NCBI GenBank assembly: GCA_012064385.1
Contig: QRDG01000025.1
Coordinates: forward strand, 900,740-964,739
DNA from: Puccinellia tenuiflora
Taxonomy: Eukaryota > Streptophyta > Magnoliopsida > Poales > Poaceae
Direction of reading: 5' to 3'
DNA: 64,000 nt
Under the pieces are notes generated by a model. That model saw only the letters and a list, made by a program, of their open reading frames with translations. It searched no databases and was not told the origin of the DNA. Position numbers and translations under genes: made by a program. Numbering within the stretch: position 1 is the stretch's first letter; each line of letters starts with the position of its first letter. Shown here piece by piece: positions 1-10,012 of the stretch.

Positions 1-985
1 TGTTTCAGAAAAGTTGTTCTGGGAAGTTTCTCGGAACGCGCTGAAAATTTACGGGATTTATTTCCAAGCTGAAATAAAGACGGAGCCAGAAGGACGCCCG
101 GAGGGGGAGGCCACAGCCTCCAGACACCCTCCAGGCGTGGCCCTACCCTAGGCCGCGCCTGGGGCCCACCTAGAGCCCCCCCTCCGTAATTATTAGTATT
201 GGCCAAGTAATTATTAGTATTGTATGAGAACGTATTTTTGCTAGATAGTGGGTTCATGCTTCTCTTTGTCTGAGCTCGGGTTGACAGAAACGATTAAGAC
301 TAGAGATGTGCTGTTGCCACTAGGGAGAAAACAGCGGCGTGATTTCCTTGTGTTATTTACATTGCTTACATTATGCGCTTTGCTTATTGCAATGATCTGT
401 TGTTTGCAACTTAATACTTTTGGGTGACATGCTGGATAGCGATCCCGGAGTGGATTATTACTTATAGATGTCGTTGGATAACAGTCTACCTATTTTGACG
501 TAATGCCCATATTAGATTAAACGGTGAACTATATTATTTTATGTTACCATTGTTGTGCACCATAATTGTGGTCAATTGTCATGCTGTAATTTATTTACCC
601 ATCTGTTATTTTTTGGAGACACTGCTAGATCTGTGGACCTCGGTCCTATTTTTCTACATTGTTTATAACCGTTTTAATAGCTTTTCATCATCATTTGCTC
701 GCTGATAATATTTCACTCTCATCATATTTTACATTTGCACAATTAATCCTTTGTGTTCGACAAGCCGGAGAGATTGACAATCTCTCTGTTTTGTTGGGAC
801 AAAGTAGTTGTTTGTGATTGTGTGCAGGTCCACGTTAATCTACAAGCGCCAGAGTAGATTGACACCTCACTAAACCTTCTCCAAGTCCTACTAGATCTGA
901 CAACCTTTGTTTTGTAATCAAAGGAAACTGCTACTCTAGTAGTATCATACCTTCCTCTTGGGGTTCCGCAGCGAACGTGTGATCA
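1..985 (+). mobile_element. Athila-type LTR relic (left-truncated by window)
   Basis: No gene. The stretch from about 540 to 985 is the reverse complement of the LTR-like relic at 48503-48965: shared blocks include the text around 'gacaatctctctg' and the closing 'gcgaacgtgtgatc'. The part before 200, with a 'gaaaatttacgg' motif and GC-rich 'gggcccacc' text, resembles in reverse the end of the Athila LTR at 38458-39962. I infer an LTR of a Ty3/gypsy Athila-like element in plus orientation, ending near 985; the element's left end lies outside the window. Family name not assignable by eye. Confidence 0.5.
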
Positions 986-1015
986 TGCCAACAAGCATTC
1001 ACACGTGAGAGGGGG

Positions 1016-1364
1016 TGTTACAGTATATGTAGATTGCACTAGCCTTTCCATCAGTTCGGACTTTTGGGATTGTTGCCTAGTGCATGAAACATGACATGGT
1101 ATCAGAGGCTGAGGTCTCGAGTTCGAGTCCTGGTTTTCGCAATTTATTAAAAAATTGTTTGTAATGCCCCTTTGTGTCCAAGTATGAGCCTGTCTTGCGC
1201 CATACCTCAGAGACTTGCGCGTCGTTGCTCTCTTTCGGTTGCACGTGTTGGCCTCTTCCTCTCGAGTCACACATTCGAGGGGGTGCTACAGTATATGTGG
1301 ATTGCACTAGTCTTTCCATCTGTTCGGACTTTTGGGATAGTTGACTAGTGCAGGATACATGACA
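1016..1364 (+). mobile_element. TRIM: miniature LTR retrotransposon with 81-bp LTRs
   Basis: Two 81-bp direct repeats, 1016-1096 and 1284-1364, start TGTTACAG / TGCTACAG and end ACATGACA, so both have TG...CA ends. Directly after the first lies TGGTATCAGAGG (1097-1108), the usual primer binding site for initiator-Met tRNA. Directly before the second is a purine run (cgaggggg), a polypurine tract. The internal part is only 187 bp and has no ORF, so the element depends on other elements for mobility. There is no clear target duplication: the bases before the first LTR resemble the end of the internal region (acacgtgagaggggg), which suggests a recombined or tandem copy. LTR identity by eye is about 88-90%, so it is old. 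Confidence 0.75.
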
Positions 1365-2224
1365 GGTAACACCCGACGCCCTTCACGAAGGACTGTTGGT
1401 ACCCTCGGGTGCCACCGCGTTGGTGTCGAACCAGCCGACAGGGATTTCTCCCGATCCCCCATGACCTCCGGCACTCCGGAGCACTCCACCATACTGACCA
1501 CCACCCAGCGCCACCACAATCAGAAAGCCACTCACGTTGTCACCCCCGACGCAGAGAAGGTAGACCTACACAATGAAGAGAAAGAGCTACCATGGACTAG
1601 GGGTCGTAGTTCCGCCGACACGTGGGAGGGACCGACCTCCACCGTCAGAGATGGTAACCGACCTGACGCAACAGTAGGATCATACCAGGCCTGCGGGCCC
1701 ACAGGCCGGACCGGGCCCCGAGAGGCTCGTAAAGATCCCGCCGTCGCGCTGCAGAAGACGTGATGTTGATGCCGCCACCCCCGTACGAGCCGCCCTTCCT
1801 CGCCTTATGTGCAGAAGACAGCGCCGCCGAAGATTTGAGCCGGCCCGCCTAAAACCCAGTTGGGGCCCGTGGGCCCCGAGCTGGGCCGGGGGCGGCGCGC
1901 CAGCATAGCACCCCGTCGGCCACTGACCTACCACCAAGGGGCAGCGCCGGCCTGCTCTGGCCACCCAGATCCCCCCCCCCCCCCCCCCCCCCCCCCCCGG
2001 GCCGACCGGGACCGTCGTCCGCTGAGGAGGGAGCACCACCGTGTCACCACCGAGCCCGAGCCAGGGGATGAGCACGCGCAGGGAGAGAAGAAATGAGAAT
2101 GTATTGAATCACATGCACTAGCGAAAACTCAAAATAAAAGACTAGGGCTAAGGAGTGCAAGAACCAAAGAGGAAAGTGTAAGAAGTGACCGTGCTTTCTA
2201 TGGGGTGAAAACCTATGGTCTTCG
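1365..2224. other. Non-coding, GC-rich stretch with poly-C run
   Basis: I see no supported gene here. The 1370-2000 part is GC-rich with short open frames on both strands that lack recognisable domains. A run of 28 C residues lies at 1971-1998. Probably decayed transposon DNA. Confidence 0.4.
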
Positions 2225-2490
2225 ATCAGAGTGATGACGGCGCTTGTGCACTGTACCCTTCTTGGAGGCATCGCTTTTGGAGTTGATGGATTTCTGGTGC
2301 TGTTTTGGTGGGTGTTTGGTCCGCTGTTACAAGGAACGGGTCACTGTAGCGGGACTTTATTTTATGTAATTATTTTTATTTTTCGGCTGTGTGCATCTGT
2401 ATTGCCAGTAGGGCACTACGTTGTTACAGAGACTGAGTGTAATTGATATCTTCGTGATATTAATATATTCCTTTTATCGAAAAAAAGAAG
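2225..2490 (+). mobile_element. LINE 3'-end relic
   Basis: The segment ends with 'gtgatattaatatattcc', then 'tttatcg' and a short A-run (2480-2486). This arrangement is typical of the 3' tail of plant non-LTR elements. No RT or RNase H coding is left. Boundaries are approximate and the family is not identified. Confidence 0.4.
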
Positions 2491-3707
2491 TGACCATGCT
2501 GGAAACGAAAATCCGAGATCAAAGAATAGGACAGGGGAGACGTACCTTGGAGACGAGGTCCATAAGCACGGCACGGTCGGCGGCGAACGCATCCACCATG
2601 TCCCCGATGAGTAAGGCCATGAAAGGCATGCCGTCGCCGGTGGCTATCGCTGCCACGGCGCAGACAGTCATGAGAAGCCTGTCACGCGGCTCTGCAAAAT
2701 CCAAGAATTCGGTGCATCAGCATCGCGTCCCGTGCCCCGCCTCCCCCTGTACCGTCAACCGCCATCTAGTCTACCTGACGGAGGCGGACGAGGTAAGGAG
2801 CAGCAGCCAGCAGCGAGCCTCCGCAAAAGAAAGACTACCGAGCCGGAGGCGGACGAGGTAAGAAGAAGCAGCTAACTGCAGAAGAATGACTAGGGAGCAG
2901 ATGCGCAATATATGCATGTCAGCATGTGGCGTCAACCCGCATGGTTTTGAACTATAGGACTCCAACCCTGCCCTCTCCGCTTTTTGTATGATGATGAAGC
3001 AGAGCATCAACACGTATGCTGGACTTTGTCCGCCAATGTATGTGCTGGTTTGCAATTCGAGGCCCCAGTAATTCCATGCTGTGTTGGCAACTTGGCATGC
3101 TTCTCCATTGTCTAAACATGTTTTTTTCCCTGTTGCAAAGTGTTCTGAATGTTCATTATGTGCGGAAGAAAGAATTAAGTGAAACTTAATTATAGCAACA
3201 ATACTGCAAGTTAAGTTGTACAGGTATTTTCGTTTGGGTCGGTGCATTTCCAGTGGAGAAATATCAAATATGAACTGGTAGTTCGCTTAGAGACTTAGGT
3301 TGACACATACCGATGGTAGAGGACATGTAACACATGTCATGTATCTGACATCCCTGGCTGCTGTCTGCACTAGTTAGCTAGTGGGGACCAGAAGAGCTAG
3401 CATGCATTGTTGCTCCTGATTATTCAATAGTCATACCCTTCTTACACTAGAAGCCTGTCAACTTGCCATATGTTCTCAGGGGCAGTTACAAGTCCACAAC
3501 AAGTTTATTTCAGGCTTCCAGTTTCTGTTCTAGGCTATCCTAGGCTACAAATCTGTTTAAATGTGCAACCTATTTGACGGAGGGCCTAAATTGTTTTTCT
3601 TCTTCTTGGTGAGGGGAGAGTGGTAACTTATGTTCGCTACATTGCTCGATTTACTGGTTCTCTTCATTTATAGTGGTTTGTCTACAACATTTTTCTACTG
3701 GTCAACT
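2491..3707. other. No gene recognised
   Basis: Short open frames only, without domains. A small imperfect repeat of 'gaggcggacgaggtaag' occurs near 2781 and 2840. Base composition becomes AT-richer after 2900. Nothing else supportable. Confidence 0.35.
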
Positions 3708-3794
3708 GGGGGGGGGGGGGGGGGGGGGGGGGCAAAGTCCCCCACCTGAATTTTTCTTATATATATGGGGGGGGGGGGGGGGGGGGGGGGGGGG
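3708..3794 (+). repeat. Paired long poly-G runs
   Basis: Two uninterrupted G runs, 25 G at 3708-3732 and 28 G at 3767-3794, are separated by 34 bp containing a 'tatatatat'-like piece. Runs of this length are replication-unstable and could form G-quadruplex structures; their exact lengths in an assembly should not be trusted. Confidence 0.9.
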
Positions 3795-4450
3795 CTCAAT
3801 GTTGTTGTCTACAACATTGGGAATGAGATTGTATATGAGGTGTATATCGAATTATCGATTCCTTTCTATCTCCAAGATTCCTTGGGGATCATGATAGTAA
3901 CAAATATGCAATCTGTTTATGAGGGCAGTATATACTCGTATATGCACATGGCCTCCTATGAGAGGAAATGGACTTCAACAACACAATTAATCCTTAATTT
4001 CCTAAACGGTATCAAGCGGGTGTATCTCTCCAAACGATCTAGCACGTCAAGTTCATCCTCCTCCATGGAGACACCGATGTTCGTAAGAGACAAAACCATC
4101 TGTTTGGTGCCCATGTGTCCGTCAATGTTTGTAGCACCACCGGCGGTGGATGAAGAGAAGCAACGACAGCTAGCAAGTGAGCATTAGAGGATGGCACCGC
4201 AGCTCGAGCGATGTGTGATGGTGATGAGCGTTTGTAGACCATGGTCAGCATTTACGCGCCACTACGTTGGATGGACTGTCCAAACCAGATTAGCAGGTAG
4301 AGAAAGCCTTAGGCTAATCCTCCACACCAACGTGCTTCTGGCAAACCCTTTCATGATTCATCCAACAAAGTATCCATTGTAAGGGATGATGTATGATGAT
4401 AATCGTACGGCTGATGTTAGTTGAATCAGCCACCCTCTGGGTATTTTTAT
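3795..4450. other. No gene recognised
   Basis: Mixed-composition DNA with short frames lacking domains. No terminal repeats were identified. Probably a transposon remnant. Confidence 0.3.
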
Positions 4451-5100
4451 ATTAGTATAGATGACTGCGATCCAGCCTCGTTGAGGTGTTCGGAAGAAAC
4501 ATTCCGCAAATTCACGAAGTGAATTCATCCTATTTTATAGATCAAGAAACATGAATCGGATTCCATGGTGGAATTTGATGGATTGGTCATGCTGGAATTT
4601 CTCTCACGGATTGTGGGAGAGGGTGGTGGCAAGGCTCTGATACCAAATTTTTAACAACACGATTTATCGAATTCACTTAACGTGTGTTTGGTTCTAGACC
4701 AAACCAAGGATGGGATGAGAGCGATCCCCATACAAGATCTGGTTTCGGTTACACAAATTGGATAGGGGGAGAAAATTTTAGTCAAGAAAGAACAAGAAAG
4801 GGGAGGAAGATAGCCCTCAGTTCAGTGATCCAGCTAGATGTCTTCTTCGTTGCGTATCCTCCTCTGTATTTATAACTTACAGCCCATTCATCTCTAACCG
4901 TGATTCTTCATCTCTTGTCTCGTTCTTGTCACATGTCTTGTGCTGAGGTGTCTCTTGTTTTTCATTCTTCCTGCTCAATTTCATTGACGGCCTTGGTCCT
5001 TCATCTATCCGCCTTGGTTCTTCATCTACCCGGCCTGGTTCTTGGTGAAGGTGTATGTGATTTGCTGACATGTGGTGTATTTTAGACTTCGTTTTCAAGT
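4451..5100 (-). mobile_element. Old copia-like LTR relic
   Basis: Around 4635-4652 the plus strand reads 'ggctctgatacca', the complement of an initiator-Met primer binding site (TGGTATCAGAGCC), so a retroelement lies here on the minus strand with its 5' LTR to the right. The right part (4680-5100) holds a 'gtatttataact' promoter-like sequence and tandem 'ttggtccttcatc' / 'ttggttcttcatc' repeats. Terminal TG/CA ends and target duplication could not be fixed, so this is a degraded relic. Confidence 0.35.
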
Positions 5101-5514
5101 TCAATGTTTAAAATAAGAGATCATCTAATGCTTTATCCGACTTAAGTCTACACATATATCTCATGTGCAACTCTAAGTGTAGCACAAATCACGATATAAA
5201 TCCAACAGATAAAGAGCCGACTAAGAATTACTAAATCTCTCGGTTGCACATAGTTGCAACCCATGTGCAACTCTCATATCACTACAAATCACGACACAAA
5301 ATTCAAAAAACAAACATTTTTTTCCTCAAATCAGATGATATACAATAGAATCCGTTAGCACAAGCAGAGATAATTTACTCATACTATATACAACGAATCT
5401 ACCTACTACGTATTATTTGTCCCAAAAATGTGCAGTAGAGCTGCACAAATAAATCAATACGGTTGTCAGTTAGTCTAAACCAACGGCTGGTATCTATACA
5501 CAAGAGCTCTGAGC
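5101..5514. other. 3' flank of the ERF gene
   Basis: AT-rich DNA downstream of the ERF stop. A block containing 'catgtgcaactct' and 'acaaatcacga' appears twice, near 5162-5192 and 5260-5297, a local 100-bp-spaced duplication. No coding region recognised. Confidence 0.35.
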
Positions 5515-6285
5515 TCATATACAAGACGGTGCACTCGAAAATGGCGCGAACCACAGGTCATCTCCATCCAGCTTCATAAAATCCTGCAAGTCTTCCCACA
5601 GCTGGTCGCCGGCTCCGTCCACACCCAGCTGCCACTCTCCCGGCGTCGTCCTCTCGTCGGCTTCCGCACTGCACGGCGACGTCGTCAGAGTCTCATTTTC
5701 CGGCACCCCGCTAGCCTGACGGCGGCCAATGCCGTTTCCGCGTTGAGGGACGTCAGGCAGAGGCTGATCAGAGCACGGGAAGTTGAGCTTCGCGCGCGGG
5801 CCGCGGAACTCGAGCGCGGCGCAGTCGTACGCCCGCGCGGCCTCCTCGGCGGTGTCGAATGTCCCGAGCCACTTGCGCACGGCGCGGCGCGGGTCGCGGA
5901 TCTCCGCCGCCCACTTCCCCCACGGCCGCTGCCGCACGCCGCGGTACACGTTCTTCTTCCTCCTCCTCTTAATCCTCTGCGCCGCTGGTGCTACTGGTTC
6001 CACCGCCACCCGTCCCGACGTCTCCGCCTCGGCCGCGAAGAAGAAGTCGCACCCGAGGCAGCCGTCGATGCCGCACCGCCCGCACGCCGCGGCGACGTCG
6101 ATGTCCGGCGGCGCCGTGCTGTACCCGGAGACGACGTGCCGCAGCGCGGCGACGATGATGGCGTGCTCCCGCTCGGAGGAGATCGACCGGCCGGGGAACC
6201 CGACCGCTGGACCGTTGGCGTCCGCGGAGCGACCTCCTCCGCGGTCATCGCAGCCGGCGGCGCGATCTTGGTTCTTAAGGGCCAT
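5515..6285 (-). CDS. AP2/ERF transcription factor, group X (ERF109-like)
   Basis: Single-exon gene of 256 residues. The open frame runs further upstream, but the ATG at 6285 (MALKNQ) fits the family and lies 93 bp below a TATA box. The AP2/ERF DNA-binding domain spans about residues 112-171 and has the family marks YRGVRQRPWGKW, WAAEIRD and RGPRAKLNFP; this domain binds GCC-box-type promoters. An N-terminal helix-like EREHAIIVAALRHVVSG (about 38-54) and a CX2CX4CX2C motif (Cys68, 71, 76, 79) are the conserved extras of ERF group X, as in Arabidopsis ERF109/RRTF1. A basic stretch IKRRRKK (105-111) is a likely nuclear signal, and the acidic, Trp-containing C-terminus is a likely activation region. 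Relatives act in stress, wounding and redox responses; that role is inferred here. The gene looks intact. Confidence 0.93.
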   Translation of the reverse strand: MALKNQDRAAGCDDRGGGRSADANGPAVGFPGRSISSEREHAIIVAALRHVVSGYSTAPPDIDVAAACGRCGIDGCLGCDFFFAAEAETSGRVAVEPVAPAAQRIKRRRKKNVYRGVRQRPWGKWAAEIRDPRRAVRKWLGTFDTAEEAARAYDCAALEFRGPRAKLNFPCSDQPLPDVPQRGNGIGRRQASGVPENETLTTSPCSAEADERTTPGEWQLGVDGAGDQLWEDLQDFMKLDGDDLWFAPFSSAPSCI

Positions 6286-6377
6286 GGCTGTGCTTGGTGG
6301 CGCTTGCTTAAGCTGAGAGTGTGTGGAGTGGAGTACGTGCTTGAACTGAGGCGGGAGGTCAGGTGGAACGGGGGCGC

Positions 6378-6384
6378 TTATATA
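6378..6384 (-). promoter_or_regulatory. TATA box of the ERF gene
   Basis: On the minus strand this reads TATATAA, 93 bp upstream of the ERF start codon at 6285, with GC-rich sequence on both sides. The position gives a 5' leader of about 60 nt and supports the chosen start. Confidence 0.6.
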
Positions 6385-7706
6385 CCCGTCGCATCGAAAA
6401 CAACGCGGCGGGCATGTCGTATAACAGAGAGGCGCCAGGAGGACATGCTCGGACCGACGTCGTTGATATTTATTTTCACTTATGCGACTCCAGCCCATGG
6501 AAAACGTGTGGACGAGGGAGAGCTGGCTGCTTCTGGATGGTTTTGGGGAGTGGATTGCTGCGTGGACAAGCTGAAGCGGTGGGAGCGACGCGCGCGCTGA
6601 CGACGACGTGCCGTGCGTGCGTGCAGCTGAGGTAGATGCTGACTTCGACGTGGGGTCAGAGATCAGGCTGGAGAGAGGAGCAACCTGAGAGGGGTGGACT
6701 AGTCCACCGAGAAAAGTCAAAGGCATGATAGCCTCGCCGCCACGTGGCTCGTCCAACGCTGCTCCCTGTTGCCATCACCTCGTAGATGCTCCAATTGGTA
6801 AGTCAAAATGTTTCAACTTAGGTAAATCATCTTCATTACTGGCTTGACAGAAAATCATCTATTTACTATACAAACCAAGATACAACTAAAAATAGAGAAA
6901 AAAAATCTAGAAATTACTCAAAATAATAATAATCCATATCTGATGGATCCTTTTCTGATTTTTTAATTGAAGCTCGAAGAGGCCGATTTTTTAAATATAA
7001 ATCCACAACATACACACGTGTTTTTTTTGCCTACTTTCTGGGCTATTTTTAGGCGATATTTAACCTTCTAATCTCCTCCTCCACCGGAGGAGGAAAACGA
7101 GCGCGCCCCCGCTACCACCACCGGCCTAACCGCCTGTCTCCGCCACCCGCAGCTGGCGGCGCTACCGCGCCCGCCCGCCGCCCTGCCGTCCTCAAATCTC
7201 CTCCTCCACCGGTCCACCGCCGCCCCCCGACCATCCCTCTAAATCCCCTTCTTTTTCGGCTTCGACGCCCCACCAGCACCCCCCCACGTTAACGGTTTCT
7301 CGGCTCCGTCTCGTTGGTCCATCCTCACCGATGCATTCTTCTTCGCACCTCCCTGGCGGTCGGCGCGACGTCGTCGACGTCGGCTCGGTGAGTTGGGGAC
7401 ATGGGGAAGAGAAGGAAGGAGAACGTGGCCGGGACCCACCCTCGCGTCGCGTGTTGACGTGGACCGCGTGAGCGGTCGTGGGAAAGCAATCCTCCCTTCT
7501 AGGCAATGTTCTGAAAAAACTAAAACGCGAAAAATCACAGAAAAACCTAAAGACACACAAAGTAGAAAAAATACAAAAAGACCGTGCTGGGCCAGGCCTT
7601 TTATTAGCGTGCCGTGTCGTGCCCGTGGGCAGGCCGGCGAGGCACGACCTTTCTCTCCAGCTCTAGTCATTCCGGTTTCCTAATAGCCAAGCCATGACGG
7701 CAATCC
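6385..7706. other. ERF upstream region and unassigned GC-rich DNA
   Basis: Promoter-side DNA of the ERF, then an AT-rich part (6830-7030) and a GC-rich part (7070-7480) with proline/serine/arginine-rich open frames that have no recognisable domain. From 7500 the text becomes A-rich. I find no supported gene; the GC-rich part resembles a transposon leader. Confidence 0.35.
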
Positions 7707-9551
7707 CTATTTGCCGCCTTTAGCGGCGCGGGGGGCTGGCGCCGCGCACCCCCGCGCCACAATGGGCCGGCCCAAGTTTGTGTTTCCTGTTTTTTTTCTG
7801 TTTTCTTACTTTTTTATTTTTTATTTTTCTATTTACTTTATGATTTTTCATTTTCATTTCTGTTTCTTTTTATTTCAATTTTTGTTTTCGTTTAATTATT
7901 TATTTTCTGTTTCTTTTCTTTTTATTTTTTCGTTTTCATTTTTTTCACTTGTATATAATTTGGAAAAAATATTTTTAGTAAATATTTAATTTTGAAAATG
8001 TTTAAATTTGAAAGTTCTTCATATTTAAAAATATTCAGATTTGAAAATTATTTATTTTATAAAAAATGTCCATGTTTTGAAAATGCATAAATTATGAAAA
8101 TGTTCCTATTTTTAAAGTTGTATTTTTTTGTTTTCCTTTCATTTTTCTTTTTCTTTTTTGTTTATTTTTTGTTTTCTTTTTTGTCATTTGTGTACGATTT
8201 TGAAAATATTCATCTCTAATAAAACTTCGGATTTTAAAAAGTTCAAATTTAAAAGTTGTTCAGATTAAAAAATGTTCAAATTAAAAATTGTTTGAAGTAA
8301 AAAATGTTCAAACTTTTTTGTAAATATTTTTAAATTTGAAAAATTGTTCAAATTAAAAATGTTCAAAATAAAAAATGTTCATATTTTGGAAATTTTCAAA
8401 ACATGTTCAGATATTAAAAATGTTCAAACTTTGAAGATGTTCATTTTTAAGAAAAATTAAAAGAATGTTCTTTTTCTTTTCTTTTTTATTTCTTTCAATT
8501 TTCTTTTCTGTTGTTTCGTTCAGATTTTGAATTTGTTCAAATTCGTATTTTGTTCGGATTTTGAATTTGTTCAAATACAAAATTATTTAATTTCAAATTT
8601 GTTCAGATTACAAATTTATTTTATATTTCAAGTTTGTTCAGTTTTTTCGTTTCTTTTATTTTCGTTGTTATTTTTCATTACTTTTATAAATGAATATTTA
8701 GATTTAAAAAAGTTCAAATTCGAAAATTGTTTAGATTAAAAATATGTTCAACTTTGAAAAATGTTTAAATTAAAAAAAACAAATAGATTTTGAAAATGTT
8801 CAATTTTTGAAAAATGTTCAAATTTTAAAAATGTTCACATTAAAAAATGTTGAATATTAAAAAATGTTCTATTTTTTAAAATATTTCTTTTTCTTTTTCG
8901 TTTTTTGCGTTCAGATTTTTTATTTGTTCCTGTTCGGATTTTGAATTTGTTGAAATACAAAATTATTTAAAATATTCATTCTTTAATAATGTTCAGATTT
9001 TAAAATGTTCAAATTCAAAAACTGTGCAGACATTAAAAATGTTCAAGTTCAAAAACTGTTCAGATTAAAAAAATGTTCATATTTGAAAACTATTTTAAAT
9101 TAAAAAATTAGATTTTAAAATATTTAAATTCTAAAAATGTTTTTTAACACTTATTCAAAATAAAAATGTTCAGATTTTGAAAATTTTCAAGACTATTTTT
9201 TTTAAATGTTCATATTTAAAAAATGCTTAGATTCTAGAAAAAAACGGATTTTGAAATTTCTAGATTTTACAAAATGTTCAGATTTTGAAAAAAAAAATTA
9301 ATTGTGGTCAGGAATTAAATTATACACACACAAAATCGAATTTTAAAAATTGTTCAGAACTTCAGATAGCAAATTATAAAGACACAAAAAGAAACAGAAA
9401 AAAGAAAAACAGAAAAAAGAAAAAAGGGAAAAAACGAAGCATACAAAGCATGCGGAACGAACCAAAAGAAATAAATGGTCACGCTGAATAGTGATGGGCC
9501 GGCCCAGGAAAAGAGGCGCATCGCGAACGCGCCGCTAAAAGCGGCGTATAG
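7707..9551. mobile_element. AT-rich TIR element 1 with hairpin ends
   Basis: Ends are inverted: 7707-7730 and 9528-9551 match at most of 24 positions around GCCGC-CTTTA-GCGGC and GCCGC-TAAAA-GCGGC, so each end is itself a small hairpin. Just inside each end is the palindrome TGGGCCGGCCCA (7763-7774, 9495-9506). The interior is AT-rich and built from endless variants of 'aaaatgttcaaattt', in both polarities, plus T-rich tracts. The open frames are low-complexity Phe/Lys-rich artefacts. No transposase is present, so it is non-autonomous; superfamily unknown (Mutator-like is possible). No target duplication identified, so boundaries are approximate. Confidence 0.6.
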
Positions 9552-9657
9552 CAGGTAGCAGCACCCAGCCAGGACTGTTCTGTTCCTATGAGCCGCATCA
9601 AGGCAGACCGTGTCGAGAACGAGAAGCCTCCACAAAACCTCTCTCGCGCTCCCACCC
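9552..9657 (+). promoter_or_regulatory. Displaced upstream/5'-UTR piece of USP39/Sad1
   Basis: The gypsy element at 9658-12707 is flanked by CACCC on both sides (9653-9657 and 12708-12712). Without it, this stretch, with its CT-rich 'cctctctcgcgctccc', would run straight into the first exon of the USP39/Sad1 gene. It is therefore likely part of the original promoter or 5' untranslated region, now 3 kb away. No TATA box recognised. Confidence 0.45.
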
Positions 9658-10012
9658 TGTCAGGACCCGAAGGAACACACGAATTGGACTCGAATTTGGG
9701 GATCGATTTTACTGATAGAGGGACGATTTCTGAGTAGCACGATACATTGGGGAAGAGGACCAAACCCTAGCTACGCTACTCTAGTCTAGAAGCAAATAGC
9801 TTGTTCCTTCTTCTTGTCTATTCTTCTACCTGCTCCCGGCTTATAACATGCCAGCGAGTTACACGAGGGACGAAAGGACTCCTAGCCGCACGATCCAAGT
9901 AACGCTTCCAGCTTCAATCACCGCCACTCATTAACTGAATGTGTTGTTGTTGTCGTCTTCAGGTCAGGGACAGGTTGGGTCCTGACAATGCCCTCCCCTT
10001 AAGCATCACCTT

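Noticed and set aside
1097..1130. Possible tRNA-Met fragment (tggtatcagaggctgagg)
   Set aside because: It is the primer binding site of a TRIM, directly after an LTR end, not a tRNA gene.
5743..6600. Long plus-strand open frame over the ERF gene
   Set aside because: It is antisense to the ERF in GC-rich DNA, has no domain, and the minus strand carries clear AP2 motifs.
7711..8000. Phe-rich 'membrane protein' frames in AT-rich tracts (also 49276-50250 and 51940-52140)
   Set aside because: Produced by T-rich low-complexity DNA inside TIR elements; no ordinary membrane-protein features.
8000..9300. Regular 'TGTTCAAA' repeats resembling a CRISPR or satellite array
   Set aside because: Units vary in length and sequence, occur in both orientations and have no unique spacers; this is plant DNA.
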